A DNA stretch of 64,000 nucleotides from Bradyrhizobium sp. sGM-13 (GCF_018398875.1 NZ_JAGWDK010000031.1:1-64000); one strand, 5' to 3'; counted from the first letter of the stretch, positions 16,156-24,901 are shown. A program made the numbers and translations. The notes: generated by a model not told the origin, from the letters alone.

Positions 16156-17607
16156 ATGAGTACGATCGATGCTGGCGCCGCTAATCTTCAAGGCCACGAG
16201 CTTGGCGTAGCAACTGTTTCTGGAGCCATTAGACGGGGCGAAATCACGGCTGAGGCTCATGCGACCACGCTTATACAGCAAGCGCGGGTTAATTCCGATC
16301 TAGCTTCGTTTATCACAATTGATGAGACTGCAGTCCTTGAAGCAGCCAGAGCAGCGGACCTGGCGCGGGCTGCAGGCAGGAACTTGCCTCTCCTTGGTGT
16401 TCCGATTGGCGTCAAGGACAGTTATATGACCCGCGCGCTTGCAACATCGTTCGGCACCTCCGTGCTGAAGGATTTCGTGCCGACCCGTGATGCTCTTGTT
16501 GTTGAATCTATTCGCGACGCCGGTGCCCTTGTTTTCGGCAAGAACAATCTCGTCGAAATGTCGTATGGTCTGACCGGCGATAACCCTCATCACGGCCAGA
16601 CTAAAAACCCCTACAACAAAGCACAGGTAACGGGCGGCTCATCGTCGGGTGCGGGTGCATCGGTCGCTGCTCGGATCGTCCCGGCTTCGCTCGGCGGTGA
16701 TACGGTTGGCTCGATCCGCGTGCCGGCGGCACTATGCGGTGTCGTGGGCTTCAAGCCAACGCCCGGCCGCTGGTCGGGCGATGGGGTCGCGCCAATCTCA
16801 CACACTCTTGATACCACTGGCGTACTTGCGCGCAACGTCGATGACTGCATCCTGCTGGATGGTGTCGTGGCCGGATCACCCTCTCAGACAATTGGCGCAC
16901 ATCCTGATCTAAAAGGGCTCCGCATTGCTTACGCTCCGAAGCAATACCTTAGCGGCGTCGATAGCGAAGTCGAAACTAATTTCCGCGAGAAGCTACTGAG
17001 ATTGAAGAACGCGGGGGCGCAGATCGTTGAGGTCGACCTTGGCGAGGACTTTGGGGAACTAACCGAGCGCGCAACATGGACCATCTTTGCCAAGGAGACC
17101 CGACCAGCAATCATGGAGTTCCTGAAACTTCAAGGGATCCCGGTTTCATTCGACGACATCCTTGAGAATTTGGGCCCAGCAATCAGGGGAGCTTGGGAGC
17201 ATATCTTGCTACCTAGCGGCCGCGGTTATAGTTCGGATGATGCCTACAATGATGTCCTGAACAAGGATCGCCCGGAGCTCCAACGTCGCATGATGCGGCT
17301 GGTGTTCGATCGCGCCGACTTCCTCATCTTTCCGACGACACCGTGCACGGCACCCGCAATTGAAACGCAGCGCAGATTTGTCGTCGGCGGCAAGGAAGTC
17401 TCCGATCTTGTGCTCGCAAAAAACACAATCCCAGCCAGTTGTGGCGGCTTGCCAGGAATTAGCCTGCCGGCCGGGCTTTCGCGAAGCGGATTGCCTTTCG
17501 GCATTGAGATCGACTCCGCTCCAGGGCGAGACAGCCAGTTGCTAGCTTTCGCACGGCGTGTGGAGTCAGTGCTTGGCCCCGTGGCCCCGCCACCTGGCTT
17601 TTCATAA
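16156..17607 (+). CDS. Amidase, amidase-signature family
   Basis: 483 residues from the ATG at 16156; a longer GTG-started frame lacks family similarity in its first 40 residues. The amidase-signature catalytic triad is present: Lys87 in GVPIGVKDSY, the cis-serine in VTGGSSSGAGASVAA (about 163) and the nucleophile Ser186 in GGDTVGSIRVPAALCG. FGKNNLVEMSYGLTGDN and the C-terminal LPGISLPAGLS also fit. The closest subgroup by eye is the mandelamide hydrolase/indoleacetamide type, but the substrate cannot be fixed. Cytoplasmic, apparently single. It lies 180 bases after the P460 gene with no evident terminator between. Confidence 0.9.
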   Translation: MSTIDAGAANLQGHELGVATVSGAIRRGEITAEAHATTLIQQARVNSDLASFITIDETAVLEAARAADLARAAGRNLPLLGVPIGVKDSYMTRALATSFGTSVLKDFVPTRDALVVESIRDAGALVFGKNNLVEMSYGLTGDNPHHGQTKNPYNKAQVTGGSSSGAGASVAARIVPASLGGDTVGSIRVPAALCGVVGFKPTPGRWSGDGVAPISHTLDTTGVLARNVDDCILLDGVVAGSPSQTIGAHPDLKGLRIAYAPKQYLSGVDSEVETNFREKLLRLKNAGAQIVEVDLGEDFGELTERATWTIFAKETRPAIMEFLKLQGIPVSFDDILENLGPAIRGAWEHILLPSGRGYSSDDAYNDVLNKDRPELQRRMMRLVFDRADFLIFPTTPCTAPAIETQRRFVVGGKEVSDLVLAKNTIPASCGGLPGISLPAGLSRSGLPFGIEIDSAPGRDSQLLAFARRVESVLGPVAPPPGFS

Positions 17608-17789
17608 GCTCCGCTTCGCGCCGGGCTTCACCATTTTTTTTCGGCGATGCGGAAGTAGCGCGTCGGAGATCGTCACGAGGCGTATGCGGCGCCTTCCCCG
17701 CTCGACGTGAAAACTGAAGCCAACGATCGTAACATCGTCAAGCTTCGGAGCGACCTCATCAGGCTCGGAACGTCCGCCATGGGGCGGAT

Positions 17790-17998
17790 TGCGCGCCTCG
17801 AGAGCGCATAGCGTCGGCGAGCTTGCCCTTCTGACCGATCAGACCAAGCTTTGCGCATGGCACTTCTGGAATACTTCGGCGAGCGGCGTCGCTCCTCGGA
17901 CTGCGGCCGCGAATGTCCTTCTCGATGGCGAACAACTTGGCGATGTGCTTCAGCATTCGCGAATGTCCGTACTTGGCCCATCGCTTCGATATCGGCAT
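17790..17998 (-). pseudogene. IS66-type transposase remnant
   Basis: The minus strand reads KHIAKLFAIEKDIRGRSP, then GLIGQKGKLADAMR, and after a frame change YALSR. This order (I..L.AIEK.IRGR ... L..K..LA.A.RYAL.R) matches the central-to-C-terminal part of IS66-family transposases. The sequence between the blocks is shifted and the rest of the gene, including the catalytic glutamate region, is missing. About 180 bases on its left (17608-17789) hold no supported gene. Confidence 0.45.
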
Positions 17999-18058
17999 GT
18001 CTGCTTTTGCGCCGCTCTTGGACGTTGAGCGGACATGATCAATTTATGAGTACACGCG

Positions 18059-18613
18059 CTAATTCGCCGCCGAGCGGGAGCGCTTGTTGTTGGTCGCCAC
18101 CTCGGGATAGCCGTGCAGCTTCAGCTTGTCAGCTTGCACGCCCCAACTTTCCAGCCGATCCAGAAAGCTCATGCCGAGCAGATTGGTCTTCAACTGCCCG
18201 CGCGGCACCACCAGCGCCGGGACCGATTTCTCGACGAGGCCGCCGACCGCGAGGCGATCGAGGGTCAGCCGCGCCGCCTTGGTGTGGCCGCCGGCGGTTT
18301 CGAGTTCGACGTTGTATTCGAGCATCTCGATCGGCAGGCCGATCGCCTTCGCCGTTTCCCAGGTCAGCACCACCGACGTCGCGCCGGTGTCGATCACCAT
18401 CGGCGCCTTGACGCCGTTGATCTTGGCGTGCAGCGCGAATTCGCCGGCCTTGCCGCGCGCGATCTCCACAGCGGGCGCCGGCTTCAGGCTGTGTTGCCAC
18501 AGCATTTTCGATACCGAGTTGCTGGCGCGCGCGATCTGGTTCGGATCGCCATAGGCGACGACGGCGCCGGCGGTGGCGGCGAGCATCGCCAGAACGAGCA
18601 TGATGCGGATCAC
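18059..18613 (-). CDS. Membrane-anchored retropepsin-like aspartic protease
   Basis: 184 residues from a GTG at 18613 with GGAGG five bases upstream. An N-terminal helix (about 3-20) anchors or exports it. The domain fits the TIGR02281 clan AA aspartic protease family: a single FALHAKINGVKAPMVIDTGA block with the catalytic D-T-G-A, VVLTWETAKAIGL, and LLGMSFLDRL near the end. Such proteins are half the size of pepsin and must dimerise. They are thought to act in the periplasm, but substrates are not established. It follows the DUF1289 gene by 28 bases and is probably cotranscribed. Confidence 0.85.
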   Translation of the reverse strand: MIRIMLVLAMLAATAGAVVAYGDPNQIARASNSVSKMLWQHSLKPAPAVEIARGKAGEFALHAKINGVKAPMVIDTGATSVVLTWETAKAIGLPIEMLEYNVELETAGGHTKAARLTLDRLAVGGLVEKSVPALVVPRGQLKTNLLGMSFLDRLESWGVQADKLKLHGYPEVATNNKRSRSAAN

Positions 18614-18641
18614 TGGGCGCCTCCGCCGTTTCCTCCGGTGG

Positions 18642-18845
18642 TCAGCCGCGGTCGGTGTGCGGCGGCATCGGAACCAGGCCCGCATCCATCATGCGCGTCG
18701 CAAGCCCTTCCATCACGGCCAATCGCTCTGCCGTTTCCATGCGGTGCCAGCGCGCGATCTCCGGCAACGTTCGTCCGCAGCCGAAGCAGAGTTTGGTTTT
18801 GGGATCCATTATACAGACTGCGATACACGGCGTTTCTTTGCTCAT
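18642..18845 (-). CDS. DUF1289 small cysteine-rich protein
   Basis: 67 residues from the ATG at 18845. It has the DUF1289 pattern: TPCIAVCIMDPKTKLCFGCG with four cysteines, RTLPEIARWHRM and a final ERLAVMEGLATRM helix. The cysteines suggest a small metal or Fe-S site, but this is not proven for the family. No Shine-Dalgarno sequence is seen; a TTG 12 codons upstream is the alternative start. It lies between the histidine kinase and the protease genes on the same strand, with short gaps, so one transcript is likely. Confidence 0.85.
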   Translation of the reverse strand: MSKETPCIAVCIMDPKTKLCFGCGRTLPEIARWHRMETAERLAVMEGLATRMMDAGLVPMPPHTDRG

Positions 18846-18891
18846 TTGTAGATAGTGAGGTGGTTTGCTTCCTTTGCGCAAGCGCTTGCAA

Positions 18892-20496
18892 CTACAACCC
18901 CGTGCCGGCGCTCATGATCGGCTTGTGACGCGGCCGCCGCTTGTCCTCGACGGCCGCGGTGACTGCGGGGTCCGGCTGCAGGGGCGGGGCCTCCTCGGCC
19001 ATCGGCGCCAGCGCGCTCATCACGCGCTCCGGCGGGAAGGTGACGATGACTTCGGTGCCGATGCGCAATTTCGATTTCAGCGTGAAGGTGCCGCCATGCA
19101 TGTCGATCAGGCTCTTGGCGATCGGCAAGCCCAGGCCCGCACCCTGTTCGGCCGATTTGATCGAGTTGGAGCCCTGGCCAAACGAAGCCAGCACGATCGG
19201 GATTTCATCCTCGGCAATGCCGGAGCCGGTGTCCTTGACGCTGAGATATTGTCCACCGGAAGCCGTCCAGCCGACCTTAAGCCAGATGTCGCCGCCCGGC
19301 GGGGTAAACTTGATCGAGTTGGATATGAGATTGAGCACGACCTGGCGCGTGGCACGCTCGTCGCCCCAGATCCTGGGCATGCCGTGCTCGAACACCTCAT
19401 GAATGGTGATGCCGCGGCTGGTCGCGCGCAGCTTCAACAGATGATGGCAGTCGGCGACGACATGCACGAGCGACACTGCTTCCTCGTTGAGTTCGTAGCG
19501 GCCGGCCTCGATCCGCGACAGATCGAGAATCTCGTTGATGAGGTTGAGCAGATGGACGCCCGAATTGTGGATGTCGGCGGAATATTCCTTGTAGACCGGC
19601 ACCGCATGCGCGCCGAAGATTTCGCTCTTCATCACCTCGGAGAATCCGAGGATCGCATTAAGCGGCGTGCGCAGCTCGTGGCTCATCTGCGCCAGAAAGC
19701 GCGACTTGGCGACGTTGGCGGATTCGGCGCGGTGCCGCGCTTCGTCGGAGATCGCCTTGGCCTGTTCGAGCTCGCCGATCAGCGCGTCCTTTTCGGCGCG
19801 CGCTTCGATCGTCTCCAGCGTCGTCGAATGTAGCTGGTGGGCAAGCAGCGCAAAATAGCTTTCGGCGGCGACTGCCAGCAGCGCGAGCGCGTAATTGTCG
19901 AAGGTTCCGCCCATCACGAAATTGAGCGCGATCGCAGCCGTCACCGGCGCGGTTGCCGCCACCGCCGCAATGGGCAGCGTCGCGGCCAACATGCTTGACA
20001 CCGCGATCACCAGCAGCATCAGGAACATCATCATCGTGTTCGAGACGACGTCGAGGCCGGCAGGGTCGAGCAGGATCGCCGTCCAGCTCAGGCCGTAGAG
20101 CAGGTCGAGCAGCACGAAGCGGGTTTGCCATTTGCGCGTGGCGGCGAGATTAGGCTGCTCGCTGAGGAAGCGCTTGCAGTTGCGAATGATGGTGGCATGG
20201 ATGCAGAGCATGCCGACGGTCCAGACCGCGGCCGGCACGGCATATTTCCAGAGGCCGAACAGCACGCCGGTCGCAACCACCAGCAGCATGACCACGAAGG
20301 AAGCAGATACCCGGGTCTGGGCGTATTGTCGGAGCAATTCGGTATCGAAGGCGGGGCGGGTCCCGCTGGTCGACGTTAACCGATCCCGCGCCTCGCGCAC
20401 CCGCTGCGCCGCCACGCGCCGGGTGTTGACCGCTGATGCGACCGGCGCTTCTGCCGGAAGCTGGACAACTTCGGGCTTCTCTGCGGGCTTACTCAT
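18892..20496 (-). CDS. Membrane sensor histidine kinase
   Basis: 534 residues from the ATG at 20496 (an in-frame start at 20541 is possible). An about 60-residue cytoplasmic lead is followed by six hydrophobic segments between about 64 and 220 without a periplasmic domain, then a short coiled coil and the kinase core. The phosphoacceptor is His273 in FLAQMSHELRTPLNAILGFSE; the ATPase domain shows NLISNSIKFTPPGG (N box), DTGSGIAEDEIP (G1) and GAGLGLPIAKSLIDMHGG (G2). The dimerisation helix resembles the PleC/DivJ/PdhS group of alphaproteobacterial kinases. No response regulator is adjacent, so its partner is unknown. Confidence 0.88.
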   Translation of the reverse strand: MSKPAEKPEVVQLPAEAPVASAVNTRRVAAQRVREARDRLTSTSGTRPAFDTELLRQYAQTRVSASFVVMLLVVATGVLFGLWKYAVPAAVWTVGMLCIHATIIRNCKRFLSEQPNLAATRKWQTRFVLLDLLYGLSWTAILLDPAGLDVVSNTMMMFLMLLVIAVSSMLAATLPIAAVAATAPVTAAIALNFVMGGTFDNYALALLAVAAESYFALLAHQLHSTTLETIEARAEKDALIGELEQAKAISDEARHRAESANVAKSRFLAQMSHELRTPLNAILGFSEVMKSEIFGAHAVPVYKEYSADIHNSGVHLLNLINEILDLSRIEAGRYELNEEAVSLVHVVADCHHLLKLRATSRGITIHEVFEHGMPRIWGDERATRQVVLNLISNSIKFTPPGGDIWLKVGWTASGGQYLSVKDTGSGIAEDEIPIVLASFGQGSNSIKSAEQGAGLGLPIAKSLIDMHGGTFTLKSKLRIGTEVIVTFPPERVMSALAPMAEEAPPLQPDPAVTAAVEDKRRPRHKPIMSAGTGL

Positions 20497-20514
20497 TGAA
20501 CAACACAAAATCCT

Positions 20515-20533
20515 GCCCGCGAACTGCGCGGGC
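20515..20533 (-). other. Hairpin in the leader of the kinase gene
   Basis: A perfect 7-bp stem GCCCGCG/CGCGGGC with a five-base loop lies 19 bases upstream of the chosen ATG at 20496. In RNA of the kinase gene it could mask or shape the translation start. If the earlier start at 20541 were used it would be inside the coding region. Confidence 0.4.
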
Positions 20534-20636
20534 TTTTGCATTGTCTATCTGTGCCGCTAAATCATTAAGCGATGACTTAAAGAGCTAAAAATTCTCGTAA
20601 ACAGGAAGTTAAAATTAACCTGTCGGGCGGACGGAA

Positions 20637-20667
20637 CCCCCGCTTCTGACTGGATAAGAAGCGGGGG
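20637..20667 (-). terminator. Strong hairpin after the dehydrogenase gene
   Basis: An 11-bp perfect inverted repeat CCCCCGCTTCT/AGAAGCGGGGG with a nine-base loop, 33 bases downstream of the dehydrogenase stop at 20700. No long T run follows on the minus strand, so it is either a terminator of the weaker kind or an RNA-stabilising structure. Confidence 0.6.
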
Positions 20668-20699
20668 CTTTGCGCTTTGTCTTAACCTGTTTCTTTAAC

Positions 20700-21572
20700 T
20701 CACCGCTCCAGCCGGGCCAAAAGGCTCGACGTATCCCAGCGCTTGCCGCCCATCTTCTCGACCTCGGCGTAGAACTGATCGACGAGGGCGGTCACCGGCA
20801 GGTTGGCGCCGTTGCGGCGGGCCTCAGCGATGCAGATCGAGAGGTCCTTGCGCATCCATTCGACGGCGAAGCCGAAGTCGAACTTGCCGTCATTCATGGT
20901 CTTGTAGCGGTTCTCCATCTGCCAGGACTGCGCCGCGCCCTTGGAGATGGTCTCGATCACGGCCGCGACGTCGAGCCCGGACTTCTTGGCGAAATGAATG
21001 CCTTCCGACAGGCCCTGAACGAGACCTGCGATGCAGATCTGGTTGACCATTTTGGTGAGCTGGCCGGCGCCGGCGGGCCCGAGCAGTTTGCACATTCTCG
21101 CGTAAGCGCCGGAAATGATCGGCTCGGCAGCGGCATAGGCGTCTTCCTTGCCGCCGCACATCACCGTCAGCACGCCGTTTTCCGCACCCGCCTGGCCACC
21201 GGACACCGGCGCGTCGATGAACTTGAAGCCGGCCTTGACGGCGGCAGCATCGAGCTCGCGGGCGACTTCGGCGGATGCGGTAGTGTGGTCGACGAATACC
21301 GCGCCGTTTTTCATGCCGGCGAAGGCGCCATCGGTGCCGATCGTGACCGCGCGCAGGTCATTGTCGTTGCCGACGCAGCACATCACGAAATCCTGACCCT
21401 CGGCCGCAGTCTTCGGCGTCGGCGCGGTGCGCCCGCCGAACTTGTCCGCCCACTCCTTCGCCTTGGCCCCGGTCCGGTTGTACACGGTCACCTCGTGGCC
21501 GCCTTTTTTCGCCAGATGTCCTGCCATGGGGAAGCCCATTACGCCGAGACCGAGAAAAGCGACTTTAGCCAT
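20700..21572 (-). CDS. NAD(P)-dependent beta-hydroxyacid dehydrogenase
   Basis: 290 residues. The N-terminal Rossmann motif VAFLGLGVMGFPMAGHL and the family signature FIDAPVSGGQAGAENG place it with 3-hydroxyisobutyrate/tartronate semialdehyde/glyoxylate reductases. KMVNQI contains the conserved catalytic lysine; FGFAVEWMRKDL is the C-terminal substrate block. The nucleotide site ends in YNRTGAK, the N-R-T favouring NADP. The exact substrate among these beta-hydroxyacids is not decided by sequence. It ends at a strong hairpin and is divergent from the VOC gene. Confidence 0.85.
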   Translation of the reverse strand: MAKVAFLGLGVMGFPMAGHLAKKGGHEVTVYNRTGAKAKEWADKFGGRTAPTPKTAAEGQDFVMCCVGNDNDLRAVTIGTDGAFAGMKNGAVFVDHTTASAEVARELDAAAVKAGFKFIDAPVSGGQAGAENGVLTVMCGGKEDAYAAAEPIISGAYARMCKLLGPAGAGQLTKMVNQICIAGLVQGLSEGIHFAKKSGLDVAAVIETISKGAAQSWQMENRYKTMNDGKFDFGFAVEWMRKDLSICIAEARRNGANLPVTALVDQFYAEVEKMGGKRWDTSSLLARLER

Positions 21573-21744
21573 GTGTGTTACCTTGGAGTTTTCGCCGGCG
21601 ACGTTGGGCCGGCCGGACGGTGTTTTTGGAGGAGCCGCACCATAACCGCTGCGCAGGGGAGGGCAACGCCTTCGTTGGTGGGCGCGGCCGGATTCGTGCT
21701 AGGATAGTTCCTCAAGAACCTCACAAAAAAGGGAGTGACATCGC

Positions 21745-22182
21745 ATGGGCGTCAGCGTGGGCGTGCTCGACCATTTCAACATCCGGACCCGCAACCTTGC
21801 CGATACGGTCCGGTTCTATGAGGACATTCTTGGCCTGGAAAAGGGCGCCCGGCCGAACTTCGCATTTCCCGGGGCTTGGATGTACAGCGAGGGCAAGGCG
21901 GTGGTGCACCTCGTCGATATCTCCAAGACCGACGAGCCGCAGAAGCCCGATTCCGGTGTTGTCCACCATGTCGCGTTTGCCAGCTACGGCTTTGACGGCA
22001 TGAAACGGCGGCTGGAACAGAAGGGCATGGCGTACGACTCCCGGCAGGTTCCGGGCGGTGACCTCTGGCAGATCTTCGTCAATGACCCCAATGGCGTGAT
22101 GATCGAGCTGAATTACGAGGCGGCGAAGGAGCAGGCGGCTGCCGCCCCCGCCGAGCGGCAGGATGACGTAGGAGCGAGATAG
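21745..22182 (+). CDS. VOC-family (glyoxalase-like) protein
   Basis: 145 residues, GGGAG ahead of the ATG. The vicinal-oxygen-chelate fold shows as GVLDHFNIRTRNLADTVRFY with the first metal histidine, a second half beginning VVHHVAFASYGFDGMKRRL, and IFVNDPNGVMIELNYE with the terminal metal glutamate. This is a single-domain two-module enzyme of glyoxalase or dioxygenase type; which reaction is unknown. Divergent from the beta-hydroxyacid dehydrogenase gene. Confidence 0.85.
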   Translation: MGVSVGVLDHFNIRTRNLADTVRFYEDILGLEKGARPNFAFPGAWMYSEGKAVVHLVDISKTDEPQKPDSGVVHHVAFASYGFDGMKRRLEQKGMAYDSRQVPGGDLWQIFVNDPNGVMIELNYEAAKEQAAAAPAERQDDVGAR

Positions 22183-22219
22183 CCTTTTGCGCTGAACCGC
22201 TCTATGGGTCGCATCGGAC

Positions 22220-22295
22220 GAGCATGATCCGGAAAAGTGGGGGCCGGTTTTCCCTCGCGACAAACGCGGAACGCGTTTGCGCAGAGATCATGCTC
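22220..22295. repeat. Extragenic palindromic repeat, GAGCATGATC type
   Basis: A 76-base unit bounded by a perfect 10-bp inverted repeat, GAGCATGATC (22220-22229) and GATCATGCTC (22286-22295), with CCGGAAAAGTGG and CCGGTTTTCC inside that also pair. From memory this is a family widely spread between genes in Bradyrhizobium and Rhodopseudomonas. It fills the spacer between the VOC and mrp genes and can fold into a long hairpin in RNA. Confidence 0.75.
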
Positions 22296-22320
22296 TAGCG
22301 TATTGGAACGCGGCTCCGCT

Positions 22321-22375
22321 TTCGGACTTGGTCCGGTGCGGGTCGGTTCGCGTCAAGAATGCGCGTCAAAACAAG
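22321..22375. repeat. Degenerate extragenic repeat, copy 1
   Basis: TCGGACTTGGTCCG followed by GGTTCGCGTCAAGAATGCGC and GTCAAAAC matches, with a few changes, the repeat at 34358-34413 and the inverted copy at 41991-42027. It follows the GAGCATGATC palindrome directly, so two repeat families lie side by side in this spacer. Confidence 0.6.
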
Positions 22376-22428
22376 CGAGTAGGACCCGGTTCTCGCTCCG
22401 AACTGCAAGGGCTTCAGGAGATGCGCGA

Positions 22429-23562
22429 GTGAGCGTAACACAGCAACAGGTTCTCGATGCCCTTAGCCGGGTGGCCTCGCCGCGCGGCGTGCCACTGACC
22501 AATGCCAACGTGCTGTCACTGATCTCGGTCACCGACGGCAAGGTGTTCTTCTCCATCAATGTCGACGCCGCCGAGGCTAGAGCCTGGGAAAGCGTGCGCG
22601 CGCAAGCCGAAGCTGCAGTGCGCGCGATCCCCGGTGTCAGCACGGCGATGATCGCGCTCACGGCCGAGCGCAAGCCCGGTGCTCCGCAGGCCGCGCCCGC
22701 GGCGCATCGGCATGCGCATGGCGTGCAACCCGCTTCCGCCCACCGCCCGCCGCAGGGCGCGGCCTCGCCGATGTCGAAGCAGGCGGAGATTCCTGGCGTT
22801 GCCGCCATCATCGCAGTGGCCTCGGGCAAAGGTGGTGTCGGCAAGTCGACCACCGCGCTCAATTTGGCGCTTGGCCTACGCGACCTCGGCCTGCGCGTCG
22901 GGCTGCTCGATGCCGACATTTACGGCCCCTCGGTGCCGCGGCTCACCGGCATCAGCGAAAAGCCGCAGCTCAACGCCGACCGCAAGATGATTCCGATCAA
23001 GCGTTTCGGGCTTTCGATTATGTCGATCGGCTTCCTGGTCGAGGAAGACACCGCGATGATCTGGCGCGGGCCGATGGTGATGTCGGCGATCACCCAGATG
23101 CTGCGTGACGTGGCGTGGGGCATGCTCGATATTCTCGTCGTCGACATGCCGCCCGGTACGGGGGACGCGCAATTGACCCTGGCGCAGAACGTGCCGCTGA
23201 AGGGAGCGGTGATCATCTCAACTCCGCAGGACCTCTCCCTGATCGACGCGCGGCGGGGGCTTGCGATGTTCAAGAAGGTCAACGTGCCGGTGCTCGGCAT
23301 CGTCGAGAACATGAGCTACTTCCAGTGTCCCGAGTGCGGCACGCGCTCGGACATTTTCGGCCATGGCGGCGCGCGCCATGAGGCGGAGCGGCTGGGTGTC
23401 CCATTCCTGGGCGAAATCCCGCTGCACATGTCGATTCGGACCACCTCGGACGAAGGTAATCCGGTGGTCGCGAGCGAGCCTGATGGCCCGCATGCTGCGG
23501 TCTACCGGGCTATCGGGACCAAGGTTCGCGACCAGCTTCAGGGCGCGATTGCCGCGGCCTAG
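22429..23562 (+). CDS. apbC: Mrp/ApbC Fe-S cluster carrier ATPase
   Basis: 377 residues from a GTG at 22429 with AGGAG eight bases upstream; the longer frame translates only the upstream repeats. The N-terminal about 80 residues form a MIP18-like (DUF59) domain (VLDALSRVASPRGVPL). The P-loop ATPase has the deviant Walker A VASGKGGVGKSTTALNLAL near 132-148, VDMPPGTGDAQLT, and the CPECG C-x-x-C pair near residue 300 that binds a bridging Fe-S cluster. A proline/histidine-rich linker joins the two. It would hold and transfer Fe-S clusters to apoproteins in the cytoplasm. Confidence 0.93.
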   Translation: MSVTQQQVLDALSRVASPRGVPLTNANVLSLISVTDGKVFFSINVDAAEARAWESVRAQAEAAVRAIPGVSTAMIALTAERKPGAPQAAPAAHRHAHGVQPASAHRPPQGAASPMSKQAEIPGVAAIIAVASGKGGVGKSTTALNLALGLRDLGLRVGLLDADIYGPSVPRLTGISEKPQLNADRKMIPIKRFGLSIMSIGFLVEEDTAMIWRGPMVMSAITQMLRDVAWGMLDILVVDMPPGTGDAQLTLAQNVPLKGAVIISTPQDLSLIDARRGLAMFKKVNVPVLGIVENMSYFQCPECGTRSDIFGHGGARHEAERLGVPFLGEIPLHMSIRTTSDEGNPVVASEPDGPHAAVYRAIGTKVRDQLQGAIAAA

Positions 23563-23744
23563 GGTCGCCTTATCCGCCCCCATACGACTTTCGTTTAATC
23601 AGTGCAGTCATGCCTTTGTCGCGTTTTCTGGCGCGAACTTCCGTGTTAAAGCGCCCCCGCCAGAGCGCCCCGGATGCCGTGGAATTCGTCCCGCCGGAGG
23701 AACGCTCGAGGAAAATTTGGGGAACGACCCGAAGGAGAGCTTGA

Positions 23745-24833
23745 ATGAAGCGTCGTGATTTTTTGAAGGTTTCAGCGGCCGGTGCTGCCGCGACAGCCGT
23801 TGCCTCGCCGGCGATCGCGCAATCATCGCCTGAGATCAAATGGCGCCTGACGTCGAGCTTCCCGAAGTCGCTCGACACGATCTACGGCGGTGCCGAGCAC
23901 CTGGCGAAGCAGGTCGCTGAAATGACCGACAACAAATTCCAGATCCAGGTCTTCCAGGCCGGCGAGCTGGTTCCGGGTCTGCAGGCACTCGACGCGACCT
24001 CCAAGAACACCGTCGAGATGTGCCACACCGTTTCGTACTATTACGTCGGCAAGGATCCGACCTTTGCGATCTTCTCGGCCGTGCCGTTCGGTCTCAATGC
24101 GCGCCAGCAGAACTCTTGGCTGGCGCAAGGCGGCGGTAACGACCTCGCCAACGAGTTCTTCAAGAAGTCCGGCGTGATCGGCTTTCCTTGCGGCAATACT
24201 GGCACGCAGATGGGCGGCTGGTTCCGCAAGGAGATCAAGACCGTCGCTGATCTGTCGGGCCTCAAGATGCGCATCGGCGGCATCGCCGGCCAGGTCCTGC
24301 AGAAGGTTGGCGTGGTGCCGCAGCAGATCGCCGGCGGCGATATTTATCCGGCACTTGAAAAGGGCACCATCGATGCCGCGGAGTGGGTCGGCCCGTACGA
24401 CGACGAAAAGCTCGGCTTCGCGAAGGTCGCAAAGTACTACTACTACCCCGGCTTCTGGGAAGGCGGCCCGACGGTTCACGCCTTCGCCAATCTGGAGAAG
24501 TGGAATGAATTGCCAAAGGGCTATCAGGCCATTCTCACCAACGCGGCAGCGAATACCAATGCCTGGATGAACCAGCGCTATGACATGCTGAATCCCGCGG
24601 CACTGAAGCGTCTGGTCGCCAGCGGCACGCAGCTTCGTCCGTTCACCAACGAAGTGCTGGAAGCTTGCTTGAAGTCGACCAACGAATTGTGGGCCGAAAT
24701 CTCCGGCAAGAACGCGGACTTCAAGAAAGCAATTGAAGCGATGCAGGCCTATCGCTCCGACCAGTATCTGTGGTGGCAGGTCGCCGAATATACCTATGAC
24801 AGCTTCATGATCCGTTCGCGCACGCGCGGCTGA
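23745..24833 (+). CDS. TRAP transporter substrate-binding protein 1
   Basis: 362 residues. A twin-arginine signal (MKRRDFLKVSAAGAAATAVA) ends in AIAQ, so the protein is folded before export. The mature part has the TRAP DctP/TakP layout: IKWRLTSSFPKSLDTIYGGA, a MGGWFRKEI block with the usual substrate-binding arginine of LKMRIGG, and GTIDAAEWVGPYDDEKLGF, typical of the TakP (2-oxoacid) group. A carboxylate ligand is likely, exact compound unknown. AAGGAGAG precedes the ATG. It is followed by a terminator and then a paralogue of the same length. Confidence 0.92.
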   Translation: MKRRDFLKVSAAGAAATAVASPAIAQSSPEIKWRLTSSFPKSLDTIYGGAEHLAKQVAEMTDNKFQIQVFQAGELVPGLQALDATSKNTVEMCHTVSYYYVGKDPTFAIFSAVPFGLNARQQNSWLAQGGGNDLANEFFKKSGVIGFPCGNTGTQMGGWFRKEIKTVADLSGLKMRIGGIAGQVLQKVGVVPQQIAGGDIYPALEKGTIDAAEWVGPYDDEKLGFAKVAKYYYYPGFWEGGPTVHAFANLEKWNELPKGYQAILTNAAANTNAWMNQRYDMLNPAALKRLVASGTQLRPFTNEVLEACLKSTNELWAEISGKNADFKKAIEAMQAYRSDQYLWWQVAEYTYDSFMIRSRTRG

Positions 24834-24868
24834 TCGGACCCGGATACCTGTCCCAAAAGCTTACGAGA

Positions 24869-24901
24869 AAGCCCGGCCTTCGCAAGAAGGTCGGGCTTTT
24901 T
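24869..24901 (+). terminator. Rho-independent terminator between the two binding-protein genes
   Basis: Stem AAGCCCGGCCTTC/GAAGGTCGGGCTT with a GCAA loop and one G-T pair, followed by a T run to 24901, 35 bases after the stop. It should separate the first binding-protein transcript from the second. Confidence 0.85.

Noticed and set aside
20558..20620. TTAA-rich spacer upstream of the kinase as a CtrA box
   Set aside because: The spacing between TTAA elements (eight bases, or two in the palindrome GTTAAAATTAAC) does not fit the TTAA-N7-TTAA consensus.
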